DNA from: Vitellaria paradoxa
Taxonomy: Eukaryota; Streptophyta; Magnoliopsida; Ericales; Sapotaceae
Assembly (NCBI GenBank): GCA_019916065.1
Contig: CM034238.1
Span: 36,919,375 to 36,983,374 of the forward strand
Direction: 5' to 3'
Length of the DNA stretch: 64,000 bases
Shown here: positions 32,951 to 43,201 of the stretch, piece by piece
Layout: each line of letters begins with the position of its first letter
Position numbering within the stretch: the first letter of the stretch is position 1
Program-made: the position numbers and the translations under genes
The notes under the pieces: model-generated
The model's database searches: none
The model's input: the letters and a program-made list of their open reading frames with translations, nothing else
What the model was told of the DNA's origin: nothing

Positions 32951-34386
32951 TGCAGCTATAGACCAAAGGGTTTGATTTCCACAGATTTGGTATCCACTTG
33001 TTAACTAGATATTAGACCCAAGCTCGTGAATCACGTTACAACTTGATTATTCATAAAACTTTTATTTTATGCATAAAATACTCTAATGGAATGTTGTAAA
33101 TACCATATTATTATTTTATAAAATAAAATAATTATATTAAATATATGAATATTTTTATGTGTCCACATATCCTTGACTAAGATAACAAATGCATCCAGAC
33201 TCTTACACCAATACCCATACCCTACAATATACCCGACAATGTTACGGTTGTACCCTAATCCACGTAACATGGATTTAGATAGTGTTTTGCCCAAAACTTC
33301 CAAGTGTTTAGGCAAATGGAGCTACTTTCAGCTTAAATAAAGCAAAAAAAATTTGCATGCCACAGGATAGCCAAATAAGAAGTTTGTGATTGTTATGATT
33401 TAAACACATTATAATTTCACTTCAAAAAATTATCAAAACTAAACAAATGAATGCTAGAAAATGAGAGGCAGACTTACGCTTATGGTACTTAGTATGCCGA
33501 TAATAAAAAAATATACATACATACTCTTAAATAAGAGCCACATGCTTCACGCATGCTAGAACCGTCCATGTGTTTTAGATTTTCCAATAAATCAATAGCC
33601 ATCTCCATGATTTAGTAAGAGTTTCAGGTATTTGCAAAGGTTTTTGTTATTTTTATGCTAAGGATGCATCTAAAGAAAAAACACTATGCTAGAACCCTTT
33701 ATTATCGAGAAGGGCAAAAAATAATACCTACTTCTGTAGTTGTAACTAGTACAGTTTAGACAATGTTTTGACCAAAACTTTCAAGACAGTTTAGGCAAAT
33801 TGGAGCTACTTTTAGATTAAATAAAGTTAGAAAAAATGTGTGCTACAGAACAATCAAATAAGAAGTTTGTGATTGTTATGATTTCAACACGTTACAATCT
33901 CAATATGAAAAATCATCACAACTAAACAAATGAATGCTAGACAACGAGACGCAGACTTATGTTTATGGTACTTAGTGTGCTGATAGCTGCATCCATTGTA
34001 TAGGTACTTAGTGTGCTGATAGCTGCATCCATTGTATAGTTCCACATGCAAAGAATAGAAACTTTAGAGGGTAAACAGAAAAGCACCAAAGCAACTTTCA
34101 ACCATAACTACGATGAATTGAGTGCACAGGTTTGCAAGAAGAGGAGCATGGAGAAGTGGGGAGTTTCTAATTGGTACAATTATTAAAGCTGTTTTTTATG
34201 ATTTTCAAGGTAGAACTACTTTGCCTTGATTGTTTTTATGATTTTTAAGGTGGGAAACTGAATGGACACCAAAGGTTACTCTGCCTTAATATCTAGTATT
34301 GATTACTTCTGTTCTAATGAGTCAACCCATCACACAAGACAGCAAACCACATAAAGGTAAAAATTTATTAATGCAAACCTACAACA
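32951..34386. repeat. AT-rich stretch with a diverged direct repeat and an exact 36-bp tandem repeat
   Basis: Segments of about 220 bp at 33282-33500 and 33755-33985 are direct copies at roughly 80% (shared words include AATAAGAAGTTTGTGATTGT and ACAAATGAATGCTAGA). At the end of the second copy, a 36-bp unit starting GGTACTTAGTGTGCTGATAG is repeated exactly at 33967-34002 and 34003-34038. They may be LTR debris of the copia remnant. No gene is seen. Confidence 0.65.
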
Positions 34387-34457
34387 GTAAGACAATGTTT
34401 TTCACTCTTTCCTTTGCACCTATGAAAGTCAAATGAGAGTGAAAACAGTTGTCTTAC
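34387..34457. repeat. Short foldback: 22-bp inverted repeat, 27-nt loop
   Basis: GTAAGACAATGTTTTTCACT (34387 on) and AGAGTGAAAACAGTTGTCTT (34436 on) pair at 19 of 22 positions over 34387-34408 and 34436-34457. The loop is 34409-34435. The size is compatible with a small RNA precursor or a minimal foldback, but no known microRNA was recognised. Confidence 0.4.
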
Positions 34458-34559
34458 ACCAACATACAAGGAAGCATTTTCCCCCTCCTTCAAGGAGAGG
34501 GGGAGAATAGATCCCTAATATCGTAGAGAGGTGATCCTAGATAGAGAGATATAATTTGG

Positions 34560-35412
34560 ATAAGAGAAATATTCCTGTGAGAGATGAATTTACCCAATTT
34601 TGTAATGTGTCCTCAATTGGTAACTTAAATTGAAATTAGATATAATCTTTCATAGGAATCTTTTAAATTGGGAGGTAGAGAGATTTGCATCACTTTTAGA
34701 AACTATTCAATCTTGAATACAAGAGAACGGTCAGACAGGGTCAAATGGATCCTCAAAAAGTTTGATGCGAAGTCCTTTTAGAAGTCCTGGTAGGTAGTAG
34801 GGCTGAGATATTTCCGTGGCAGATGATTTGGAAGGCGAAGGTGTCATAAAAAATGGCCTTATCCATTTGATGCATGGCAAGAGGGATGATTCTCACAACT
34901 GATAATCTATAGACAAGAAGTCTTATTTTTGGTGAAAAAATGTTGCTTATGCAAAAAAGAAGGGGAATATATTGATCTTTTATTCATCCATTGTATTGGG
35001 CTACGTGCTATCAGAGCTTGTTTTGTCTAGTTTCAGTGTACTTTGAATGTTCTATCAAATGTGGTTAGCCTCTTAACTCCTAGTGGGATATAGTTTGAGG
35101 GTGGACAGAAAAATGACTTGGCATGAGACTCTATTTTACATTTTTCTGGTTAATTTAGAACGAGAGGAATAGTCGAATTGTTCAAGGAATATAGAGACCT
35201 TTACACAAGCTTCAGAGTATACTTTTGTCCACATTGAAAAGTTAGTTTGTGTGGGTTTACAACCAAGTTTATCTTCTTTTCTGAATTTTGTTGAGATCTC
35301 TTTAAGTAGACAGGAGCTAATACGGTTTGGCATTTCCTTAATGCCTTTATCAATAAAGTTTTTTTTAATCAATTGTATTACAAAAAAATAAAATAAAATA
35401 AAAAATAAAAAG
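34560..35412 (+). mobile_element. LINE 3' fragment with A-rich tail
   Basis: Broken plus-strand frames read the C-terminal end of a plant LINE ORF2: NWEVERFASLLETIQS near 34670, then AEIFPWQMIWKAKV-like text near 34810, MARGMILTTDNL, CCLCKKKG-like cysteines with FIHPLYW, and WLI*NERNSRIVQGI*RPLHKLQS near 35150. The tail is AAAAAAATAAAATAAAATAA to about 35412. No target duplicate was identified. Many stops are present. Confidence 0.8.
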
Positions 35413-35429
35413 CATCAATGAAATGTTGC

Positions 35430-37330
35430 CCCTATACAAAGTTCCTCAATGGCTCAGTTATAATTCAAAGCTATCAATAAAAGACAAAAAGCCATGGAGA
35501 TCAGGTCCTGCCCTCCAAAAAATCATCCAAACAATATGGCCAAAATATTGCTCTTAAATCTAAACAAAAGAGATTTAACATCTTGAAAACTTCATCTATT
35601 TCTCTTTCCCATAACAACCATGCTATGAGCAAAAGAAAAATCCTCCAGTCTTTTCTTCTGCTCCTTGTGACCAAAGCATGAGATTTGCCTCTCTCAGATC
35701 ACCCACTGCATTCTATTCGCTTGTCTTCCTCCTTAAGCCCAAGAGTTTTGGACGTCTTACGCCAGCTAACTTCATCTTGGCCACCTTCCCAAATTCATCT
35801 TTCAGCTCCACTCTTCTCCTTTCCTCAATATAAGGACCCACCCACCTCCTCCTCACCAAGGATTGAGATCTCAGACAGAATCCTGCTCTTATTCATCTCT
35901 AACCTCCCAAAGCACTCTTTGTTCCACACCTTTGAGTCTTCTTTGAGCAACTTGATTTTAGGAGCAAAAACATAGCTAGGGGATCCACGCACTTGATACC
36001 CTCCCCACCAACCTTCCATCTTTTCCTAGAACCCCTCAACCATCAACCACATATTTTCAAATCTAAAAAGAAAGGGTCCATTGCTAATGCCTCTACACTC
36101 CAATAAAACAAGTGATCTGAGATCACCCTTGGAAGCAAGATTTATTTTACTTGAAAAAACTGATCCTCCCACTTCCCAGAAAACAAAAATCTACTAATCC
36201 TGGAGATACATCTAGAATTGGACCACGCATAAGACCCCCTATGCAATAGAATGTCCACCACCTCAAGCTCATCAATGAGCCTAGAAAACTGTCTCATCAA
36301 AGTTAAGATAATAGAGTAGCCAATCCTCTTTTGAATAAATCTACTAAAATTGAATATCTCCTTACCCAAGTTGTTGCTTGGACTCTTATATTTTCTCCAA
36401 TGTACCAGTGTCTCCCAAATATGACAAGGGTATGGAATACATGTCCGACACCCTTACCCAAGTTGGACACTTAGATCATCTTATTTTTAACATCTCTTAA
36501 AAAAGTAACGACGTATATTTGATGGTAAAGGAATTTTTTAATCTGTCATATAGATAGAAGATTAGAATATTAGTTTTTCCACAAATTCTAAGTACATTTC
36601 TAAATAATAACTATATTTATGTCAATATATTACACAGTATATGCTATATTTAAATGTTCACAACATGTCCAAGTATCCTATCCAATTTTTTGATCCACAT
36701 CCTACTATCCTAACATTAGAGTTTTGGGAGATTTGACACTTGGAGACATACTTGATACTCTTACCCAAGTACAAGTAACATAGTTCCCTCCTATGCACCA
36801 TGGTTCTCCCCATCTAAAAGCAATATCTTGTAGCTCCTGCCAAAACTCAGGCTAGTCACGAGCACAGCAGGGCCCGCAAACTCCAGAAAACACCCATCTG
36901 AAATTATTAGGCACCCTGTTAAATAAACATTAAACTAAATATCTACCAAACTCCTGATACCCTAAAGCTAGATATCTATTGTCCCAAATAATAAAAAAGC
37001 CCCCACCATACCCATTGCCAAAAGATGAACCCATTTACCCCACCTATTACCCAAAAACCCCTCAGCCAAAAATCATCAAGCTCTTCCATCTTGCTTTCTT
37101 GTAAACAAAATATCAAGTTTCCACCTCCGAAATGCTGTTTTGATCATAGCCCATTTCCCATCTCCATTAGCCCCTCATACATTAACTGATCATTGTCAAT
37201 TTCATTAATCACTAGTAGAAAGAGCAGACCCTTCCTTCACCCATTCTCCTGAACTTCTTATACCTCCTTTGTCATAATTGATTGAGATCTCCAGAAGTTT
37301 CAACTCTCTCAACCCCACTCATATCTGTTG
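35430..37330 (-). mobile_element. LINE fragment on the minus strand (endonuclease region), split by a MITE
   Basis: The minus strand from about 37160 reads FCLQESKMEELDDFW, FYYLGQ, QMGVFWSLRALL, then after the insertion at 36371-36793 RQFSRLIDELEVVDILLHRG, SYAWSNSRCISRISRFLFSG and, at 36019, GWWGGYQVRGSPSYVFAPKI with KLLKEDSKVWNKECFGRLEM. This is the apurinic endonuclease-like domain and the linker to RT. RT itself is missing. It abuts the tail of the plus-strand LINE at 35412. It lies in or next to the second intron of the UNC-50 gene. Confidence 0.82.
36371..36793. mobile_element. MITE-like insertion in the LINE
   Basis: The LINE protein text is interrupted from about 36371 to 36793. The left end (GTTGTTGCTTGGACTCTTAT) and the reverse complement of the right end (CTATGTTACTTGTACTTGGG) are similar and both lead into TCTCCAA and GTCTCCCAAA words, giving imperfect terminal inverted repeats. 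The internal words TGTCCGACACCC resemble a common eudicot MITE type known to me with GTTGCTCGGACTCTTC ends. Coding capacity is absent. Exact ends are uncertain by about 10 bp. Confidence 0.6.
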
Positions 37331-37813
37331 ATGTTGACATTTGATAAATCTCACATAGCATATTCTAGAGTGTAGACAATTAAAGATAGGTGCTCTGTAG
37401 CTCTAACTGAAATTGAGTACAGACGTTAACTGCGCTTGCACAAAGGCCAAAAGTAGGGCCTGCAAAGACAATGGACTTGACTTTGACTTGAATCCTGACC
37501 TGAGATATGCACTTTTCCAATCCAATATGATCACTTTTAATGTATATAAAGTTGAAAGTAGTTTTAATCAATGCAATATTACCAATCAATGCAATATTAT
37601 GATCAAATAGTAGTGTTACACAAACTTTAAGAGTTCATTGATTATGAAACCTTTCAAAACGATTAAATAACAAAATTTTTCCATCCAATCAATTCTTACA
37701 TTCGTGGGTAGTAATAATAAGATGTCTACTTGTCTACCATCACCACCACCACCACCACAAGATTATAGCAATCACAATAACAATGATAATAATGGCATAA
37801 AAAGGACAGAAAC
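37331..37813. other. Presumed start of UNC-50 intron 2
   Basis: AT-rich, no coding similarity seen on either strand. A (CACCAC)n-like run occurs at 37740-37759. The minus-strand donor candidate is GTTTCTGTCC directly after exon 2, with GTACGT three bases earlier as an alternative. Confidence 0.45.
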
Positions 37814-39532
37814 GTACACAATTTTAGGTGAGGTGCACAAACGAAGCATCTGCCAGAAAGCATATTCCATATCCATCTGTTGCCACTACAATTAACCAGC
37901 CAAGGGAGAATTTAGAAGGAAGTGAAAAAAAGCCGCAAAAAAAATGGGTGAAATAAGACACTTTCAGTATACAAATAAATGCATATGAAGTGTAACACAA
38001 GAAGAATTATCATTTGATTTCAATTAAACATCTAGTACCCAGATATATTAGCTAAAATAAAAATACTAGAAAGGAGCACTGCGTTCTGGTTGAAAGCATA
38101 ACAAACTTAAATTTCCGTGTATTAATGAACGCTTTTTACTCCCACCCCACTTTAAATATTACTAGATACAAGTAGGGTGTGATTCACTGACAAAAGCAAT
38201 AATTTGATAACAAAAAAAAATAAACAAATAGCCCATTTAATTATCAATTCATTAAAAAAGACATTTTTTATTGACTTTTTGGGAGCAGAGTGTATAGCAC
38301 TCCTGATGCAGACAGAATATACGAAGAATTTTATGGTTAAAATTTCCTATTTTGGCTTTGGATACTTGTCAAATAATATTATTTGATAAATATTTATTTA
38401 TTTATTTAGAATTAGTTTTAGAATACTTACTATATTTCTAAATATGATTTTAGAATATTATATTTAGCTTGCTAGTGAAGTTACGAACTTTTCAATTTTG
38501 GTAGTTATCTTATTTCCTAAATTTCATGTTATTTTGTTTCCTAGTTTTAGTTTGAATTTTTCTATTTAATACGTTGTAAGCCTTTTATGCTAGAGGGGTG
38601 ATTTTTGATTAATAAAATTATTATTAGAGAATTATTCTCTACAAGAAATCTGTGTTATTTTCTAGATATGCTTAGACTAAAGAGAAAAACTACAGTCCAT
38701 TTGCTTAATCTTTTGCCTTCATCAACTTCCACCCTGCATCAATTCCTAATATTAATCCATTAATTGTTCTTCTAGTGTTTTGATACATAAAACAGACACT
38801 TTTATTTTATGAAGGTTTTTAAAGAGTTCTTCCATCAAAACTAAAAACATACAGCTCCTAATCAATAGAAACTTGTTTGATTATTGCCAAGTTTCTGAAA
38901 AGACAACAATTAAATAGATAAACAAAGAAATCTTCCCGAGATAAAATCCACCTGGAGATTATTAAACAGTTCAAAAGGACAAGATAGTCAACATCACAAC
39001 TCTCATAGCACTAAACACATTGCCCTCATAAACCAGCATAATCCATTAGCTAACTACAACATCCTCCTTACCTAATTGTCGGATTGCTGAAATTCACTAA
39101 ATATACCCCAGCGAATCAAATCAAAAATGTCTACAACAATTCTGTTTAGAGACAATTTCTTCGTAAATACAGTTCATCACAAACCTCAAAAGCTAGAAAA
39201 CTCACAAAATATTATTCTCGAAAATTAACGGGAAGTTCCACAGAATAATTGCAAAAGATCCCAAAATTGGATCTAGAATGTGACGTTAATTCAGAAATTT
39301 AGCAGCGCCAAAAAAAATAAGTGAAATAAACAAGAATCTTATTTCCAAAAATCGAACATGATAAAAGTGATCAGATCCATTGGGGCAGAGGACAGGCACG
39401 TATATATCTATGAATATATGAATAGAGAAGGTGGGGGATAGAAACCTTGACTATTCGCCGGAGATACTGGGGGAAAAGCGGATTAGACCGAACGTGAGTA
39501 GGCGAAGGCCCTTTTGATGCGGTGGGCAGCAT
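37814..39532 (-). CDS. UNC-50 family protein, exons 1 and 2 only
   Basis: UNC-50 proteins are conserved multi-pass membrane proteins of the Golgi/ER involved in receptor trafficking. Exon 1 (39446-39532) starts at ATG 39530-39532 and encodes MLPTASKGPSP and then NPLFPQYLRRIVK (29 codons), ending at AAG|GTTTCT. Exon 2 (37814-37885) starts after TTAATTGTAG and encodes WQQMDMEYAFWQML then CTSPKIVY (24 codons). The junction VK|WQQMD and the text fit plant UNC-50 as I know it (LRRIVKWQQMD..WQML..TSPKVVY). Splicing is phase 0; intron 1 is 1560 bp. The next expected exon (QHTKYHKQ-like, then transmembrane segments) was not found in the window, and the following DNA is transposon. Either the gene has a giant transposon-filled intron reaching beyond position 1, or it is a truncated copy. 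Confidence 0.82.
37886..39445 (-). other. UNC-50 intron 1
   Basis: Bounded by GT...AG as above. The part about 38390-38660 reads like LTR debris (repeated TTTAGAATA words, then TTGATTAATAAAATTATTAT and TTATTCTCTACAAG), but no ends could be defined. No other coding signal is seen. Confidence 0.55.
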
Positions 39533-39621
39533 TTCCAATTCTTCTTCTTTTATTGTCTGACGCCACCTGGATCGAAGATCTGAATTCCACAGGCGTCTCA
39601 CACTTGACTCTGGTTTGTGAG

Positions 39622-42600
39622 TAGGGATGGAAATCGGGCCGATCCGCCCCTGCCGCCCCAACCAATATTCGGGTCGGGCCAAGGGTCAGACAGCCCCACC
39701 CCTGACTCGCCCCAGCCGACCCGATCGATTTTTAATATTTTTTAAATTTTTAAAGAAAATAAAATATAAAATAAAACTCAAAAAACACATTAAAATCATT
39801 AGTGATAAAAATTAAAATTTATTACACAACAACCAATTATATAATTAACATTAAATTTAAAATTATAATTTATAAATGTAGATTATAAAAAAAATGATAA
39901 AGTAATTAATAGGTGTATCACTTCACATCTTGTACATCCCAACTAGGTTGACACCTATAAGAGTGACTATCATTTGTGAATATTATTCTATATATACATA
40001 ATTATTATTCATCAATAGATCCACTAGTGTGTTCTTCTCTTTCACCTAAATACATTGCATCAAAATCAATGGCAAGTTACTCTTTTTCGGCATTTTCCTG
40101 TTGTCTATTTTCTAAAAGATACCAATCTCGTAAACACATCAAGACTTCTACTGTCGAAGGGGCCAATCGACTCCTGAATTGGCTGATAACATGTCCACTA
40201 GCACTAAATGCTTACTCAGATGCTACGGTAGAAACTAGAAATGAAAGTATATCACGAGCTAAAGCTGAAAGAATTATAAACTTTGATTATTGTCCCTTCC
40301 ACCAGTCTAAAAGACTGAAATCATCTTCATTTTCTATTAGAGATGCACAGAGATAACGTTGGAGGTTGAATGAATTTGAACTTGCACTTGTTGATGAATC
40401 TATCCGTTGGGATGTTATCCTTCTCCAAATAGATGTATTGCCATCAAAGTCATAGTAAAAAGAGGACGTTGTGGCCATAGTTGTTTGGACAGTTATACGA
40501 TTACTATCATACCGACCCAATAGAGCTTGCATTTGCTGTTTAATTTTATTTAATTGTTCTTGGGCACTTTCATGCCCATATATCATCTCTAATAATTGAA
40601 AAAAAAGGATCTCTTTTATACGTAGGGTCTAAAATAGTAGCAATACCAAAATGTATAGGAAGTGCGTTAAAATATTTATCAAATTTTTCCTTTATTACAA
40701 CAACCAAAGGAGCATAATATTCTTGACCACTATATTTGTTAAAAATTTTGTCAATAACCCCTAATTGATAAATAACAGTAAAAGAAGTAGGATAATAAAT
40801 TCCACAAAATATTTTAGTAGCAACATCAAAAACATGCAAAAAATCTTTATAAAAAATTGTATTTGCCCAATCAATTGACTCAATACTATCTAATACAATA
40901 GCTTAATTACTTAAAATAAATAAATCAATTACTTTTTGATATTTAATAGCAACTTTTAACATTATATAAGTTGAATTCCATCTTATATTAATTTCCATTG
41001 GTAATTTTCTAAGTTTTAAACCAATTTGATTACATATGCCAGCAAATAGACTAATTCTTTTTGGAGAACTCATTGCACAAACTACAGCTCTTTTTATTTT
41101 TACAATAGAAGATTCATAAATGTTCAATCCATCCTTTACAATTAAATTAAGTATATGGGCACAATAATGACCACGAAATAATGGACCATTTATAGAGAAA
41201 GCATTAACTAAATAATTAAAATAAACATCATTATATGAAGCATTGTCTAAAGTAATAGAAAATATTTTTGTACATAATTGCCACGACGCAAGTTCATGCA
41301 AAATAAGTTCTCCAACGTTGAATCCAGTGAAGGGTTGTTCAACTAATTTAAATGAAATAATGCGTTTATTTATTTTTCAATTTTCATCAATATAATGCGC
41401 AGTTATACAAAGATATTCAATATCTTGGCAAAATTTTCACATATCGGTGGTCAAGCAAACATTTCCTTCAAAATTATTAAAATAAGTTCTTAATTCATCT
41501 TTTTTTATTCAAAATCACGTAAAACTTTATTTTTTGAAATATTTCTTGAAAAATCGCGATATTGTGGTGTAAAACTATCACGAATAAATTCTTCAAAATG
41601 TCGATTTTCACTCATTGTAAAGGGTTGTTCATCTTTAACAATATATCTAACTAAATTATTTTGTATTCTTGTAGGGTCATAAAAAAAATTTTTTAAATTA
41701 CGCCCTTCATTACCTAATTGAGTTTGTGTTGTACGTGAAAAATATTGATCAATTAAACTATTAATGCGAGGATCCTGTTGGTGCCTTCTATTTAAATGTC
41801 TTTTTAAATGACTAGTTTCAGATGTATTCCTACCATCTAATAAATCCCCACAAATAACGCATTTAGCCTTATGCATTCTATCATCACATAAAATTCTAAT
41901 AAAAAAGTCTCATGCTTTTGAAGTGCCACGCTGTTGGGCGTGGCAAGAAAATGATGCACCAATATCACCAACTGTGCTAGTAGGTGTTGGTATTTGTGGT
42001 GATGCAAATTGTTCCGTTTGCTCTTGAGGGGGAAAGAATATTGAGTCTCCACCCTTCAAATAAAAAAAAATGGGTGTCCTGTAGATCCATTTAGAAAAAA
42101 TAATTTAATAAAAAAAATTAAATTATGCAAATTAAAAAAAATAATTAAATACTAACTTGAAATAATTTGAAGCCTTGAATCACTTGATCTTGAAATCTTG
42201 ACTTCAAATTTGACAAAATCAAATGCACATGAGCACAAATGAAGAGCAAACTTGAGTGTTGGTAGCTTGGTAGTGTAGAAATTTGGAGAGAAATTTTGTT
42301 AATTTTTTGTAAGGGTGAGTGAATGTGAGTGTGAGGTATTTATAATAGAAGGGGGTGGGGTTTTGTAATTTTTTGGGACTTATTTGCAATTAAAAAAATC
42401 AAAATGGACCATTGGGGGGGCCAAACGATCCACTGCCACCTCCAACGGTTAGTTAATTACATAAAAAAAGGTGAATTGTTCTGCTGCCGCAGAACAGTTA
42501 AAAAAAAAAAAAGGAAAACTAGGAAGAGGGTGCAAGTTAGGGCGGGGCGGGCCTCGGGCCGGGTTGAGGGTGACCCAGGCCTTGACCTAGGAAGGGGAGG

Positions 42601-42695
42601 GGCTGGCCGTTAGGCCTGTACGGACGCTGGGGTCGGGTCAAATTAAGGTCGGGCCGAGCCAGGTCTCGGGCTGACCCGACCCATTTACATCCCTA
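39622..42695 (-). mobile_element. hAT transposon in the UNC-50 leader
   Basis: Terminal inverted repeats are TAGGGATGGAAATCGGGCCG at the left and, reverse complemented, TAGGGATGTAAATGGGTCGG at the right. Flanks TTTGTGAG (39614-39621) and TTTATGAG (42696-42703) form the 8-bp target duplicate typical of hAT, with one transition. Subterminal regions are GC-rich (repeated CGGGCC and GGGTC words, e.g. 42540-42680). A decayed transposase gene fills the interior. Length 3074 bp. Confidence 0.92.
40040..42052 (-). pseudogene. hAT transposase, decayed
   Basis: Minus-strand pieces in order: a BED zinc finger (KCVICGDLLDG...TSHLKRHLNRRH, 41876-41790), YFSRTTQTQL and FEEFIRDSFTPQY, then a DDE-region piece SITLDNASYNDVYFNYL with HYCAHILNLIVKDGL and EINIRWNSTYIML (41301-40903), GIATILDPTYKRDPFF (40650), and the dimerisation domain DFSLLDWWKG, LARDILSFLVSTVASESAFS (40310-40170). 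These are RICESLEEPER/DAYSLEEPER-type hAT features. At least four frame breaks or stops separate the pieces, so it is not functional as is. Confidence 0.92.
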
Positions 42696-42703
42696 TTTAT
42701 GAG

Positions 42704-43004
42704 GGCGAGAACCAGCAAAGTATTAACAGGGATGACCCTCTCTCCTTGTCTCCTTCTTCTGGTTGCATTGTGTACCGTGCGACGAAGTTGGACCCAAGCA
42801 TTGAGTGGGTTGCCTAATTGCTGCAATTGGTTCAGCCCAAAATAAATAGGGTTGTGCATATTTTTATGATTTTTGAAACCAAGCAATTTGATTCTATTGC
42901 CCAAATTATTATTATTTTTTTTTTGCTTAAATATCGATTTCATGGTAGATTCAAGGGTTTGATGCAATGAAATTGAAATTACCACAAAAATATAAAAATA
43001 AAAA
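42704..43004 (-). promoter_or_regulatory. Presumed UNC-50 5' leader and promoter, displaced by hAT
   Basis: The segment 42704-42830 is moderately GC-rich and, read on the minus strand, would directly precede 39613 before the hAT insertion. It holds no reading frame. A T-rich part and possible TATA words lie to its right (42900-43000). Assignment rests on position only. Confidence 0.4.
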
Positions 43005-43149
43005 AAAATATATAACTGCTTGATTTTGGTTTCATATTCAAAAATTGAGGTTTAGTATCTTATTTTTGTCACTTTTTTTTTGAAAATCAAGATAAAAAGA
43101 AACTAGACCAACTTGAATATTTTTTTTACATTTTACTGTGTCATCAAAT

Positions 43150-43172
43150 TATATATATATATATATATATAT
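43150..43172. repeat. (AT)n microsatellite
   Basis: About 11 AT dinucleotides. The right arm has only a short, interrupted TATATTTATATTTT at the same place, so it expanded in the left arm. Confidence 0.9.
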
Positions 43173-43201
43173 TTGAATTTTTATATTATTTTTATTTTTT
43201 T

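Noticed and set aside
37704..37895. Plus-strand 63-codon frame
   Set aside because: It overlaps UNC-50 exon 2 in antisense; exon 2 has family text and splice sites.
39976..40356. Plus-strand 126-codon frame in the hAT
   Set aside because: It is antisense to the hAT dimerisation domain, which reads clearly on the minus strand.
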